Notes: generated by a model from the sequence alone, not told the origin. DNA of 14,569 nt from Rickettsiaceae bacterium (GCA_030731565.1 JANQTT010000068.1:1-14569), one strand, 5' to 3'; shown: positions 1 through 8,105, numbered from the stretch's first letter. Program-made: numbers and translations.

Positions 1-83
1 TTTTAGAATAATACCATTTACTAGATAAATTTAATCATTAAAAAGAACTAAAAGACTATACATCGTTATTTAATTTGGATATA

Positions 84-285
84 GGACAGGAGCGATTAGT
101 TAGAAATTGTGTAAAAATATAAGCTATAGGGTGACGTCTTGATATCATACTAACGTCATCCCGAACTTGTTTCGGGATCTCGCTGAGTATATTAGATCCT
201 AAAACAAGTTCAGGATGACGTATGAGGAGCGCGCAGGATGATAACCCACATAGCTTATATTTTTATACAATTTCTAACAATGTCC
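84..285. repeat. Composite nested inverted repeat (MITE-like)
   Basis: Two nested pairs of inverted arms are visible. The outer arms, 99-127 and 250-278, match at 28 of 29 positions, and short GGACA/TGTCC ends at 84-88 and 281-285 extend the symmetry. Inside them is a second pair at 154-180 and 194-220 (24 of 27 matching) with a 13-base loop. The inner arms carry the GTCATCC-GAACTTGTTT-GGATCT motif, a dispersed repeat type common in Rickettsiales spacers. No ORF lies within, so this would be a non-autonomous element or a repeat inserted into another repeat. Bases 1-83 and 286-325 hold nothing I can recognise. Confidence 0.85.
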
Positions 286-325
286 CATTCGCAAAGTGGA
301 TGCTTCTATGATAAAATTAAGTTAA

Positions 326-502
326 TTATTTCTTATCCTCGTCTCCAGAATTATCATCTTTTTTTTCTTCTTCATTCATAGCTGATTTAAATGATTTTAG
401 TCCTTTTCCCAAATCGGACATAACGTTCGGCAATTTTCCCGCCCCAAAAAGCAGCAGGACAATTAGCAAAATTACTAATAACTGAAATAAACTGATACCC
501 AT
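326..502 (-). CDS. tatA: Sec-independent translocase subunit TatA
   Basis: This 58-residue protein is too short for many ORF callers but is a clear TatA. TatA oligomerises in the inner membrane to form the passage for folded proteins carrying twin-arginine signals, working with TatB and TatC. The N-terminus [20 protein letters not shown] forms the short membrane segment (about 4-20) with the polar Gln7 typical of TatA. The LFGAGKLP hinge (18-25) follows, then an amphipathic helix ([13 protein letters not shown], 30-42) and an acidic/lysine-rich tail. The ATG start gives the family-standard N-terminus, with only a weak TAGG ribosome site upstream. The gene stands alone; tatB and tatC are not adjacent, and a TatB-like gene lies near the other end of the window. 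Tat genes are often dispersed in Rickettsiales. Confidence 0.93.
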   Translation of the reverse strand: MGISLFQLLVILLIVLLLFGAGKLPNVMSDLGKGLKSFKSAMNEEEKKDDNSGDEDKK

Positions 503-555
503 ATTTTCTAAAACCTATTTAATGGAATTATTTTTTATACGTTAATAATAAACAA

Positions 556-572
556 GGCTAAGTGCATTAGCC
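556..572 (-). terminator. Hairpin terminator downstream of traD
   Basis: A perfect 6-bp stem (GGCTAA / TTAGCC) with a 5-base loop lies 20 bases past the traD stop. On the minus strand it is followed by the T-rich run TTGTTTATTATT. It probably ends traD transcription before tatA. Confidence 0.55.
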
Positions 573-592
573 AGCTATCTTTTTATAAGTAT

Positions 593-1000
593 TTAATCGT
601 TTAAAATTTCTATACTATGTTTATAATTCGATATAAGTTTTTTTAGCAACTCAATATCATCGATTGTGCCATACCACTCAGACCTAAAACTATTCCATTT
701 CAACCCTAAACTTCTAATCTGATCGCGCATCCCTTTTTCAGGCTGAGTTTCAAAGCTAAGTATAACAGGAATTGATTCTTTCTGTTCCCGGTTTAATGCC
801 TTATCTCCCTTTACAATCCAAGCCGCCATTACGAGCTCATCTTGTTCTAAGTCTTCTTTTATTGCAAGTAGAGCACCGTACAAAGCATTATTAGGCAAAT
901 GCCCTAAACCCGCTTTTACAACTAATCCTCCAGTTTCAATTAAGTGCCGAGTTTTGGCCTTTCTTTCTCTAAGCTTTAATTTTACTTCTTCTGAATTCAT
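593..1000 (-). CDS. traD: TraD-family (Ti-type) conjugal transfer protein, probable mobile-element relic
   Basis: This 135-residue soluble protein has the hallmark of the small Ti-plasmid/RAGE-type TraD family (not the large F-type TraD ATPase): RKAKTRHLIETGGLVVKAGL at 13-32, then NNALYGALLAI at 37-47. In the family it accompanies the TraA relaxase in conjugative elements; its molecular role is poorly known. The C-terminal part (about 90-120) holds RSLGLKWNSFRSEWYG, resembling the short 'LGxKWNxxxxxWY' modules found in relaxase-associated proteins. The ATG is preceded by AAAAAGG about 6 bases upstream. The reading frame is intact, but no relaxase, coupling protein, integrase or transposase is seen nearby, so it is an orphan. 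It lies on the 3' side of tRNA-Glu, where integrative elements commonly insert. The family call is confident; the relic interpretation is inference. Confidence 0.8.
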   Translation of the reverse strand: MNSEEVKLKLRERKAKTRHLIETGGLVVKAGLGHLPNNALYGALLAIKEDLEQDELVMAAWIVKGDKALNREQKESIPVILSFETQPEKGMRDQIRSLGLKWNSFRSEWYGTIDDIELLKKLISNYKHSIEILND

Positions 1001-1189
1001 TATAGCCTTTTTAAGATTTTTTGTAATTAATTTATTCTGACAGGCATATCAAGAATAATACAATTTTATTGGAATTTTAGCCAGAGTTCTTTTTCTAAAA
1101 AGAAGCTAGGCCTTTAATGCACCTTGTTCTTACAAAGTTTCCGAAAGTCACGGGATATTTTAGTTGCACAAGGATAAGAAATATATAAA

Positions 1190-1264
1190 TGGTGACCCCT
1201 ACGGGAATCGAACCCGTGTTTTCACCGTGAAAGGGTGACGTCCTAACCGCTAGACGAAGGGGCC
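1190..1264 (-). tRNA. tRNA-Glu (anticodon TTC)
   Basis: Read on the minus strand, this 75-base segment folds as a full cloverleaf. It has a 7-bp acceptor stem (GGCCCCT with AGGGGTC, one G-U), a D-arm TCGTCTAGCGGTTAGGAC, an anticodon loop CTTTCAC with anticodon TTC, and a T-arm ACGGGTTCGATTCCCGT. The discriminator is A and the CCA end is genomically encoded. It closely resembles bacterial tRNA-Glu. It decodes GAA/GAG and also feeds charged glutamate to the transamidation route where that is used. Confidence 0.96.
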
Positions 1265-1286
1265 ATAAATTGCTATGGGCCACACC

Positions 1287-1315
1287 TTTATACAGTTACT
1301 TGAAATATTTTGCAA
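1287..1315 (-). promoter_or_regulatory. Sigma-70-type promoter of tRNA-Glu
   Basis: On the minus strand TTGCAA (1315-1310) and TATAAA (1292-1287) are separated by exactly 17 bases. The expected start point is near 1280, giving a leader of about 15 bases before the tRNA. The leader ends can pair with the tRNA 5' end (TATGGGCC/GGCCATA around 1261-1281). Confidence 0.7.
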
Positions 1316-1470
1316 GGAAATTTTGTAAACAATTCAGGTATTGTCAGATAATAGCTGGCAAATATGTTTATTGGACAGAAAAGTAATTAAATTAAATAAA
1401 TAAATACGCGAGATTAATGCTTTTAGTAAGACGAACTATGGATAAAATCTTAAAATGACTTTAAAATGCC

Positions 1471-1495
1471 TAGGCGCTGCCTTAGGTAGCGCCTA
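1471..1495 (-). terminator. Hairpin terminator after ettA
   Basis: TAGGCGCT (1471-1478) and AGCGCCTA (1488-1495) form a perfect 8-bp GC-rich stem with a 9-base loop, 13 bases past the ettA stop. On the minus strand a short T run (GGCATTTT) follows. The symmetric stem could also stop readthrough from the other strand. Confidence 0.65.
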
Positions 1496-1508
1496 ATTTG
1501 CTATAACC

Positions 1509-3176
1509 CTAGGCTAACTTTTTGTGCCTATATTTAGGATTTTTTGTATCTTCACCCGCTATGTTTATCATATAATTATGGTAATCTTCATAGTTACCTT
1601 CAAACCAAGTTGCACTACCGTCTTTGTCATATGCAATAATATGAGTAGCAATACGGTCAAGGAACCATCTATCGTGGCTAATTACAAATACACATCCTGC
1701 AAAATCTAAAATGGCATCTTCAAGGGCTCTAAGAGTATCAACATCTAAATCATTCGATGGCTCATCGAGCAGTATAACATTTGCTCCCTCTTTTAACAGT
1801 TTTGCAAGGTGTACACGGTTTCTCTCGCCCCCTGATAATTGCCCCACTTTTTTTTGCTGCACTGCACCTTTAAAATTGAATGCAGAACAATAAGCTCGGC
1901 TTTTTACTGATGCATCTCCTAACTCCAGCACCTCTAAACCTTCAGAAATTTCTTCCCAAACTGTTTTATTATCATCAAGATGATCACGCGACTGATCGAC
2001 ATACCCAAGCTTTACAGTATCACCAATATTAATGCTCCCAGAATCAGGTTTAATTTTTCCAGTAATCATATTGAATAATGTTGATTTACCCGCACCATTT
2101 GGACCAACTATTCCGACAATTGCACCTGGTGGAACTCTAAAACTAAAATCTTTTAGCAAGTCTTGATCCGTAAATTTTTTAGATAGTTTGTCAACTTCAA
2201 TTACTAAATCGCCAAGCCTTGGACCATTTGGCACAATAATTTGCGCAACGCCATTTCCTACATCGCGTTTTTTATTTAGTAATTCTTGATATGCATTGAT
2301 TCTAGCCTTACTTTTTGACTGACGCGCTTTTGGAGATTGCCTAATCCACTCGAGTTCGTGTTTCAGTTGCTTCTGACGATCACTTTCTTCTTTTTCTTCA
2401 CCAGCTAATTTCTTTTGTTTCTGTTCAAGCCATGAAGAATAATTCGAGTGCCAAGGAACACATCTACCGTGATCTACCTCTAGGATCCATTCGGCTACGT
2501 TATCTAAAAAATATCTATCGTGCGTGATTGCAACGACTGTTCCTTTATAAGCTTTTAAATAGTTCTCAAGCCAAGAAACAGACTCTGCGTCTAGGTGATT
2601 TGTTGGATCGTCGAGAAGGATCATGTCTGGATTTTCTAGCAATAATTTACATAAAGCGACTCTTCGCTTCTCTCCGCCAGAAATTTTTGTAACATCAGCA
2701 TCTTTAGGAGGACAACGCAGAGCATTCATAGCTATCTCAATCTCACGCTCAATACTCCAACCATCACATACATCAATTTTTTCCTGGAGGTCAGCCTGCT
2801 TTGCCAATAAGTCATTCATCTCATCATCAGTCATTTCTTCAGCAAATTTAGCACTCACTTCATTGAATTCATCAATAAGAGCTTTCTTTTCAGCTAAACC
2901 ATCCATGATGTTTTCAAATACATTTTTATTTGGGTTTAGTTGCGGTTCTTGAGATAAATAGCCAATTTTTACCCCATCAGCAACAAAGGCCTCACCTTCA
3001 TATTCTTTATCAATTCCAGCCATAATTTTCATTATAGTAGACTTACCAGCTCCATTATGCCCGATAATCCCAATTTTTGCTCCTGGCAAGAATGATAGCC
3101 ACGTTTCTTTTAGAATTTCTTTTCCGTTAATAGACTTGGTTAAGCCTTTCATTACATACACATATTGATATGACAT
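1509..3176 (-). CDS. ettA: Energy-dependent translational throttle protein EttA (ABC-F)
   Basis: This 555-residue ABC-F protein matches the usual EttA length. ABC-F proteins bind the ribosomal E site; EttA gates the first elongation step according to the ADP/ATP ratio. It has two ATPase domains and no membrane segments. Walker A1 is GHNGAGKST (39-47), the arm is about 95-140, signature SGGEK is at 166-170, the charged interdomain linker is about 243-320, Walker A2 is GPNGAGKST (358-366) and signature LSGGE is at 447-451. The second Walker B is ILLDEPSNDLD with Glu472. In the first, the catalytic glutamate is replaced by Asp190 (ILLDDPTNHLD, codon GAT at 2607-2609). The ATG follows AAGGA at good spacing. 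It lies downstream of the par operon beyond a palindromic element that may contribute promoter sequence, and ends at a hairpin terminator. Confidence 0.95.
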   Translation of the reverse strand: MSYQYVYVMKGLTKSINGKEILKETWLSFLPGAKIGIIGHNGAGKSTIMKIMAGIDKEYEGEAFVADGVKIGYLSQEPQLNPNKNVFENIMDGLAEKKALIDEFNEVSAKFAEEMTDDEMNDLLAKQADLQEKIDVCDGWSIEREIEIAMNALRCPPKDADVTKISGGEKRRVALCKLLLENPDMILLDDPTNHLDAESVSWLENYLKAYKGTVVAITHDRYFLDNVAEWILEVDHGRCVPWHSNYSSWLEQKQKKLAGEEKEESDRQKQLKHELEWIRQSPKARQSKSKARINAYQELLNKKRDVGNGVAQIIVPNGPRLGDLVIEVDKLSKKFTDQDLLKDFSFRVPPGAIVGIVGPNGAGKSTLFNMITGKIKPDSGSINIGDTVKLGYVDQSRDHLDDNKTVWEEISEGLEVLELGDASVKSRAYCSAFNFKGAVQQKKVGQLSGGERNRVHLAKLLKEGANVILLDEPSNDLDVDTLRALEDAILDFAGCVFVISHDRWFLDRIATHIIAYDKDGSATWFEGNYEDYHNYMINIAGEDTKNPKYRHKKLA

Positions 3177-3210
3177 TTATCTATTCCTTTTTTATAATAT
3201 AATTTATTAT

Positions 3211-3312
3211 ATACCAATTTTTTAGATTAAATAGTACAAGGCGAGGAGCGAAGCCTATAATAGTAGGTGAGCGAGGAGTAACGCCGTAATATTTAATCTA
3301 AAGAATTGGTAT
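3211..3312. repeat. Palindromic repeat element with GCGAGGAG core
   Basis: Arms at 3211-3233 and 3290-3312 match at 22 of 23 positions in inverted orientation, starting ATACCAATT and ending AATTGGTAT. The 56-base centre holds GGCGAGGAGCGAAGCC and GAGCGAGGAGTAACGCC around a CCTATAATAGTAGG hairpin. One arm ends on the first base of the transaldolase stop codon; the other lies 34 bases before the ettA start. The outer TA-flanked ends look like a small non-autonomous transposed element. A diverged relative is at 13805-13895. Confidence 0.85.
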
Positions 3313-3962
3313 TAAATTTTCATCCCAGACTTTGCCCAGTCTGCGTTGAATTTTGCTAGACCTTGATCAGTTAAATCATGGTTAACCAGCTGTGACAATA
3401 ATTTGCCCGGTATTGTTACTACATCAGCACCACAAATAGCAGCTTCTGAAACATGTTCGAGCGTCCTAATCGAGGCAGCTAATATTTTAGTTTTAAATCC
3501 GTAATTATCGTAAATAACCCGGATATCTTCTATTAACTGCATACCATCAGAGCCTATATCATCTAGCCTTCCTATAAAAGGTGATATATAAGTAGCTCCA
3601 GCTTTTGCAGCAAGTATCGCCTGATTTGCAGAAAAACATAAAGTCATATTGGTTTTTTGGCCTATATCAGTGAAATATTTACAAGCCCTTATCCCATCCC
3701 AAGTAACAGGAAGTTTTATAACTATATTCGAAGCCATTTTTAGTAATTTTTCCCCTTCTTTAACCATACTCTCATAATCGTTTGAAGGTACTTCGATACT
3801 AACGTCAATATCTTTCAGGGAACAAATTTTACTAACAACCTCATGAAACTCAACAGTAGCTGAAGCTATTAAAGTAGGATTAGTTGTAACACCATCTATA
3901 ACTCCATATGATCTATATTTAGTAATTTCATCAAAATCAATACTGTCTAAAAATATTTCCAT
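3312..3962 (-). CDS. tal: Transaldolase / fructose-6-phosphate aldolase family protein
   Basis: This 216-residue protein has the length of the short (TalC/FSA/MipB) class of transaldolases. These are cytosolic TIM-barrel enzymes using a lysine Schiff base, either to move dihydroxyacetone units in the non-oxidative pentose phosphate pathway or to cleave fructose 6-phosphate. Visible motifs are FLDS (4-7), GVTTNPTLI (24-32), NIVIKLPVTWDG (79-90) with the Schiff-base lysine at about Lys83, TLCFSANQA (107-115) and SPFIGRLDD (127-135). The start lies 7 bases after the parB stop, so it is co-transcribed and probably translationally coupled. A palindromic element abuts its stop. The two activities cannot be told apart from sequence alone; transaldolase is the likelier role in Rickettsiales. 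Classical Rickettsia species are reported to lack the pentose phosphate pathway, so its presence hints at a lineage that retains part of it. Confidence 0.88.
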   Translation of the reverse strand: MEIFLDSIDFDEITKYRSYGVIDGVTTNPTLIASATVEFHEVVSKICSLKDIDVSIEVPSNDYESMVKEGEKLLKMASNIVIKLPVTWDGIRACKYFTDIGQKTNMTLCFSANQAILAAKAGATYISPFIGRLDDIGSDGMQLIEDIRVIYDNYGFKTKILAASIRTLEHVSEAAICGADVVTIPGKLLSQLVNHDLTDQGLAKFNADWAKSGMKI

Positions 3963-3969
3963 GCTTCTA

Positions 3970-4833
3970 TTAATTAAATTTTGTTAGGATAGAATCCAAA
4001 TCTTCAAGGTTGCTGTAGTAAATTGATATTCTACCGCCATTATTAGAATTTTCAACAACTACTTTCACTCCGAATTTTTCACTTAGCGATTCACTTAGCA
4101 TAATCAAATCTTCATCTTGCTCCATGTAATTCATTTCGGCCTTTTTTGGCTTTCTAGTTTTACTTGGAGAACTATTATTTTTATTTCCAGCAACTAACTC
4201 TTCTGTTTTCCTAACGCTTAAATCATTTGCTATTATTCTTTGCGCAATTTCTTCTGCATTATCAAGCCCAATCAAACATCTTGCATGTCCCATACTCAAG
4301 CTTCCATCATTAACCATATTTTTTATAGGTTCTGGAAGCTGGTTCAAGCGGAGTAAATTTGCTATGTGAGAACGGCTTTTACCAATTACAGATGCTATTT
4401 CGCTTTGCGTATAACCATAATCATTTACTAGCTTTTGATAACCTTCTGCTTCTTCTATTGCTGATAATTCATCTCTTTGTATATTTTCGATCAATGCAAC
4501 TTCGAAAAGTTCTTTTTCGTCGAAATCTTTTATAATAACTGGTATCTCCTGAAGATGAACCATTTTAGCCGCTCTATACCTTCTCTCACCCGCAACTATT
4601 TTGTATTTTCCCGCGTTATCTTTTTTTACAATAATAGGTTGCAGTAGACCGTGAGTAGATATTGAATTGGCAAGCTCTTGTATTTTCTCGCTATCAAAGT
4701 ATTTCCTAGGCTGACCTTCATTAGCATATATTAAATTTATATCAACCAGATTTGTTGTATTGATAATTTCTATTGGTACTGTCTCTTCTTTTAATAATGA
4801 AGATAACCCTCGTCCTAACGCTTTGTTTCTCAT
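3970..4833 (-). CDS. parB: Chromosome-partitioning protein ParB
   Basis: This 287-residue ParB binds parS sites, uses CTP to close as a clamp and spreads along DNA to build the segregation complex moved by ParA. Visible parts are an N-terminal ParA-interacting stretch (KALGRGLSSLL, 4-14) and the ParB/Srx CTP-binding domain with AGERRYRAAK (81-90, the arginine-rich GERRYRA patch). ENIQRDELSAIEEA (116-129) follows, then a helix-turn-helix YTQSEIASVIGKSRSHIANLLRL (141-163), a lysine-rich linker (about 218-232) and a C-terminal dimerisation domain. The start is 17 bases after the parA stop, with only a weak AGG ribosome site. Two matching parS sites lie 1.4 to 3.3 kb upstream in the same operon. 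Confidence 0.96.
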   Translation of the reverse strand: MRNKALGRGLSSLLKEETVPIEIINTTNLVDINLIYANEGQPRKYFDSEKIQELANSISTHGLLQPIIVKKDNAGKYKIVAGERRYRAAKMVHLQEIPVIIKDFDEKELFEVALIENIQRDELSAIEEAEGYQKLVNDYGYTQSEIASVIGKSRSHIANLLRLNQLPEPIKNMVNDGSLSMGHARCLIGLDNAEEIAQRIIANDLSVRKTEELVAGNKNNSSPSKTRKPKKAEMNYMEQDEDLIMLSESLSEKFGVKVVVENSNNGGRISIYYSNLEDLDSILTKFN

Positions 4834-4850
4834 AATACAACCTAAAATAT

Positions 4851-5645
4851 TTATGCGGAAATTGCCAAATTTTTGTTTCCTACTTGTTCTCGTTTTACTA
4901 TTTCTTTTGCCAAACTAATATACGCTCGCGATCCTGAACAGTTATGATCGTATATAATCACAGATTTTCCATGCGAAGGAGCCTCAGAAACCCTTATATT
5001 CCTTGGTATTACAGTATTATACACTAATTTACCTAAACAAGTCCTTACATCTTTTTCTACTTGCTCGGTCAAACGATTTCTTTTGTCATACATAGTGAAT
5101 AAAATCCCACTTATTTTTATGATAGGATTTAATTTTTTTTCAACTACCTCTATCGTTTTAAGTAAGTGACTCAAGCCTTCAAGCGAATAAAAATCACATA
5201 ACATTGGAATTATTACTTCATTACTAGCAACAAGAGCATTTAGCGTTAATATATTAAGCGAAGGCGGGCAGTCTATAATAATATAATCAAATTGATCTAA
5301 GATAGTCGATAATTTATTCTTTAAAATCATCTCATGGTTATCTTTTTCAATCAAGTCTAGTTCTATGGCCGCTAAGTTAGTATTTGCTGTAATGATTGAT
5401 AGTTTTGGAATCTCTGTTTCAATAATCGCATTTGAAGCAGAATTAAGTCCACACATTACGTGGTAGGAAGTAATTTTTCTGTCTTCTTGTTTTATTCCGA
5501 GTCCACTACTGCTATTTCCTTGAGAATCTAGATCAATTAACAACACTTTTTTATCCATCACGGCAAATATTGTAGACAAATTGACAGCAGTTGTAGTTTT
5601 ACCTACACCGCCCTTTTGATTCACAATAGAAATGATTTTTGCCAT
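4851..5645 (-). CDS. parA: Chromosome-partitioning ATPase ParA (Soj)
   Basis: This 264-residue ATPase is of the chromosomal ParA type: it starts directly at the P-loop domain and lacks the N-terminal DNA-binding extension of large plasmid ParA proteins. It has the deviant Walker A KGGVGKTTT (11-19), the A' motif LLIDLDSQGN (35-44) and Walker B YIIIDCPPSLN (121-131). ATP-bound ParA dimers coat the nucleoid, and ParB-parS complexes follow a ParA gradient to separate newly copied origins. The ATG is 3 bases past the rsmG stop, implying translational coupling. The order mnmG-rsmG-parA-parB is widely conserved in bacteria and frequently near the replication origin. Confidence 0.96.
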   Translation of the reverse strand: MAKIISIVNQKGGVGKTTTAVNLSTIFAVMDKKVLLIDLDSQGNSSSGLGIKQEDRKITSYHVMCGLNSASNAIIETEIPKLSIITANTNLAAIELDLIEKDNHEMILKNKLSTILDQFDYIIIDCPPSLNILTLNALVASNEVIIPMLCDFYSLEGLSHLLKTIEVVEKKLNPIIKISGILFTMYDKRNRLTEQVEKDVRTCLGKLVYNTVIPRNIRVSEAPSHGKSVIIYDHNCSGSRAYISLAKEIVKREQVGNKNLAISA

Positions 5646-5648
5646 TGT

Positions 5649-6236
5649 TTATTTACGCGTTAAATCAGTAATTTCTAGGACTTTGCCAGTTTCTGAAGTG
5701 ATGCTATCATGAACTGTGGTATTAAACAACCAATGTTTTTCAGCTTTTGTTATTTCGTTTTTATATCCAGCACCCTTATGCAACAAAAATTTACTTTTTA
5801 CTTTAATTTTAGAACTATATTTAAAAATAGAATCTAGCTCCGCAAACGCTCTGGATGTTATTATATCACATTGCAAGTTTTCGATATTTTCTACTCTATC
5901 ATTAAGTATTTTAATATTATTACTAGAAATTTTTGATGCCTGAACAAGAAAAGCAGCCTTTCTTGAATCGCTTTCGATTAACGTGATATCATGGATACCC
6001 GCAATACTTAAGATAATTGCAGGAAAGCCAGCACCTGAACCCAAATCAATTATTTTTGATTCTTTTTCTATAAAAGGCAAAAGCTGAACTGAGTCTAATA
6101 TATGACGGTTCATTATATCGTCTGATGTTCTTGATGAAATCAAATTTATAGTCTTATTCCACTTTAATAACAGATTTTTAAACTCAATGATCTTTGTAAA
6201 TATTTCACGTGAAACAATATCCTCTAATTTACTCAT
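5649..6236 (-). CDS. rsmG: 16S rRNA (guanine-527-N7)-methyltransferase RsmG (GidB)
   Basis: This 195-residue SAM-dependent enzyme methylates N7 of G527 in the 530 loop of 16S rRNA; loss gives low-level streptomycin resistance in other bacteria. The N-terminal helical part carries LLKWNKTINLISSR (23-36) and RHILDSVQLLPF (44-55). The SAM-binding glycine loop is IIDLGSGAGFPAIILS (62-77), the acidic ribose-binding position is in LIESDSRKAAFL (86-97) and SRAFAEL (128-134) follows. The length is slightly below the usual 200-210. The start lies 12 bases after the mnmG stop. Codons 8-12 (VSREI) encode a parS site, so this stretch is constrained for DNA binding as well as protein. Confidence 0.95.
   Translation of the reverse strand: MSKLEDIVSREIFTKIIEFKNLLLKWNKTINLISSRTSDDIMNRHILDSVQLLPFIEKESKIIDLGSGAGFPAIILSIAGIHDITLIESDSRKAAFLVQASKISSNNIKILNDRVENIENLQCDIITSRAFAELDSIFKYSSKIKVKSKFLLHKGAGYKNEITKAEKHWLFNTTVHDSITSETGKVLEITDLTRK
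6201..6216. promoter_or_regulatory. parS: parS site inside rsmG
   Basis: TATTTCACGTGAAACA matches the bacterial consensus TGTTTCACGTGAAACA at 15 of 16 positions, with a near-perfect palindrome around CACGTG. It lies within the rsmG coding sequence (codons 7-12) about 1.4 kb upstream of parB, a typical ParB loading site. Confidence 0.88.
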
Positions 6237-6248
6237 ATAAATATGACT

Positions 6249-8105
6249 TCACTGAATAGAGTTAGTTTTTATATGCACTATAATAGCCGTTAAAGCTGCT
6301 GGAGTTACTCCCGGTATTCTCCTAGCAGCACCAATCGTTCTAGGGCGATGATATGATAATTTTTCTTGCACTTCGAGCGAAAGGCTTTTTACTAACGAGT
6401 AATTAATCTCGTTTGGAATGAAATTGTCTTCTTCATCATTAAATAATTTTATATCCTGACTCTGCCTGTTTAAATAAGCTGAATATTTTGATTCAATCTG
6501 TAAATAGTTAAGTATATCAGCCTTTATTTCGAGGATTTCAGGAAAAATCTCTGCTGTTTTACTAGTCCCTAAATTAGGAAGCCCTAATAATTTGTAAGCA
6601 GATTTGGTAGAACCATCTTGAGAAACAGAAATACCAAATTTTATAAGCTGGCTTGTGGTGATTTTTTTTTCGTTTAACAAATTCTGAGCATAAGCGATAT
6701 CTTCAGTTTTCTTTAAAAACCGCTCTTTTCTGTCAGGCGTAATAACTCCAATTTCTATACCCTTGCCAGTAAGACGAATATCCGCATTATCTGCACGAAG
6801 AGACAATCTATATTCTGAGCGTGAAGTAAACATTCTATACGGCTCAGAAGTCCCAAGCGTAATCAAATCATCTATCATTACTCCAATATAAGAATCAGAT
6901 CTAGTCAGAACAAATTCTTTAGAAGAACTGCAAGCTAGCGCTGCATTAATTCCAGAAACTAATCCTTGCGCTCCCGCTTCTTCATAACCTGTAGTGCCGT
7001 TTATTTGCCCTGCAAAGTATAAGCCACTGATTTTTTTTGTTTCTAATGTACTTTTAAGCTCCCTTGGATCAACATAATCATACTCAATAGCATAGCCTGG
7101 CTGTAATATTTTAGCATTTTCCAAACCTGGGATCGTTCTTATCCATTTTTCTTGGATATCTTCAGGCAGAGAAGTAGAAATTCCATTAGGGTATATAGTA
7201 GAATCATTTAAACCTTCAGGTTCTAAAAAAATCTGGTGGCTTTCTTTTGAACTAAATCTTACAATCTTATCTTCAATTGAAGGGCAATACCTTGGGCCTA
7301 CCCCTTCAATTTGTCCAGAATACATAGCTGACTGGTCTAAGTTATCTCTGATTATTTTATGTGTCGCAGGAGTAGTTCTGGTTATAAAACAATTTATTTG
7401 CTTCACCTCAACTTTTTCAGTCATGCTAGAAAAAGGTCGTGGAATTTCGTCACCAGGCTGCACTTCTACTTTACTATAATCGATAGTGTTTCCATCTATC
7501 CTTGGAGGAGTGCCAGTTTTTAGTCTACCTAAAGCAAAATCTAATTTTTTTAGTGTTTTTGATAATCCTATTGATGGACTTTCTCCCACTCTTCCAGCTG
7601 GAATTGTTTTTTTACCTATATGAATTAACCCGTCCAAAAATGTACCAGTTGTTAATATTACTTTTTTACAAATAATTTTATCGTGGTTTTTAGTAATTAC
7701 GGATTTTACCTTGCCGCCTTCTATTTCTATGTCTTCTACTGAATCAAATAGAACAGAAAGGTTAGGATAATTAAGGATTTCCTCATACATTGCGGCCCTG
7801 TATAGTGCGCGGTCTGCCTGAGCTCTTGGCCCCCAAACAGCTGGCCCTTTGCTTTCGTTAAGCATCTTGTAATGGATCCCAGCTTTATCAATTACCCTAG
7901 CCATTAAACCATCTAGGGCATCAATTTCTTTGACAAGGATGCCTTTAGCAACACCACCAATTGCTGGGTTACATGACATTTCACCTAAATTTTTAGGTTT
8001 TAGCGTAATTAACAAAGTATCGACGCCGGCTCTAGCAGCCGCCGCAGCCGCTTCACAGCCAGCGTGCCCTCCTCCAATTACAATTACGCTATATTCTTTT
8101 TTCAC
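6249..8105 (-). CDS. mnmG: tRNA uridine-5-carboxymethylaminomethyl modification enzyme MnmG (GidA)
   Basis: This 618-residue FAD enzyme works with the GTPase MnmE to add the (carboxymethyl)aminomethyl group at C5 of wobble U34 in several tRNAs, including tRNA-Glu(UUC), which is present in this window. The dinucleotide-binding motif [21 protein letters not shown] spans 7-27. Conserved CNPAIGG is at 45-51, [13 protein letters not shown] at 87-99, [11 protein letters not shown] (the second key cysteine, Cys274) at 270-280 and [16 protein letters not shown] at 366-381. The C-terminal helical MnmE-binding part ends [22 protein letters not shown]. Translation must begin at GTG (8105-8103): the frame is closed by TAA four codons upstream and no ATG precedes the Rossmann motif. 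No Shine-Dalgarno is visible, and the start codon lies within a parS site. It is 22 bases after ndk in the same operon. Confidence 0.96.
   Translation of the reverse strand: MKKEYSVIVIGGGHAGCEAAAAAARAGVDTLLITLKPKNLGEMSCNPAIGGVAKGILVKEIDALDGLMARVIDKAGIHYKMLNESKGPAVWGPRAQADRALYRAAMYEEILNYPNLSVLFDSVEDIEIEGGKVKSVITKNHDKIICKKVILTTGTFLDGLIHIGKKTIPAGRVGESPSIGLSKTLKKLDFALGRLKTGTPPRIDGNTIDYSKVEVQPGDEIPRPFSSMTEKVEVKQINCFITRTTPATHKIIRDNLDQSAMYSGQIEGVGPRYCPSIEDKIVRFSSKESHQIFLEPEGLNDSTIYPNGISTSLPEDIQEKWIRTIPGLENAKILQPGYAIEYDYVDPRELKSTLETKKISGLYFAGQINGTTGYEEAGAQGLVSGINAALACSSSKEFVLTRSDSYIGVMIDDLITLGTSEPYRMFTSRSEYRLSLRADNADIRLTGKGIEIGVITPDRKERFLKKTEDIAYAQNLLNEKKITTSQLIKFGISVSQDGSTKSAYKLLGLPNLGTSKTAEIFPEILEIKADILNYLQIESKYSAYLNRQSQDIKLFNDEEDNFIPNEINYSLVKSLSLEVQEKLSYHRPRTIGAARRIPGVTPAALTAIIVHIKTNSIQ

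Noticed and set aside
84..285. CRISPR array or riboswitch
   Set aside because: The repeats are inverted, not regularly spaced direct repeats, and no conserved ligand-binding core is visible.
1095..1283. 62-codon minus-strand frame
   Set aside because: It runs through the whole tRNA-Glu gene and its promoter, and resembles no protein.
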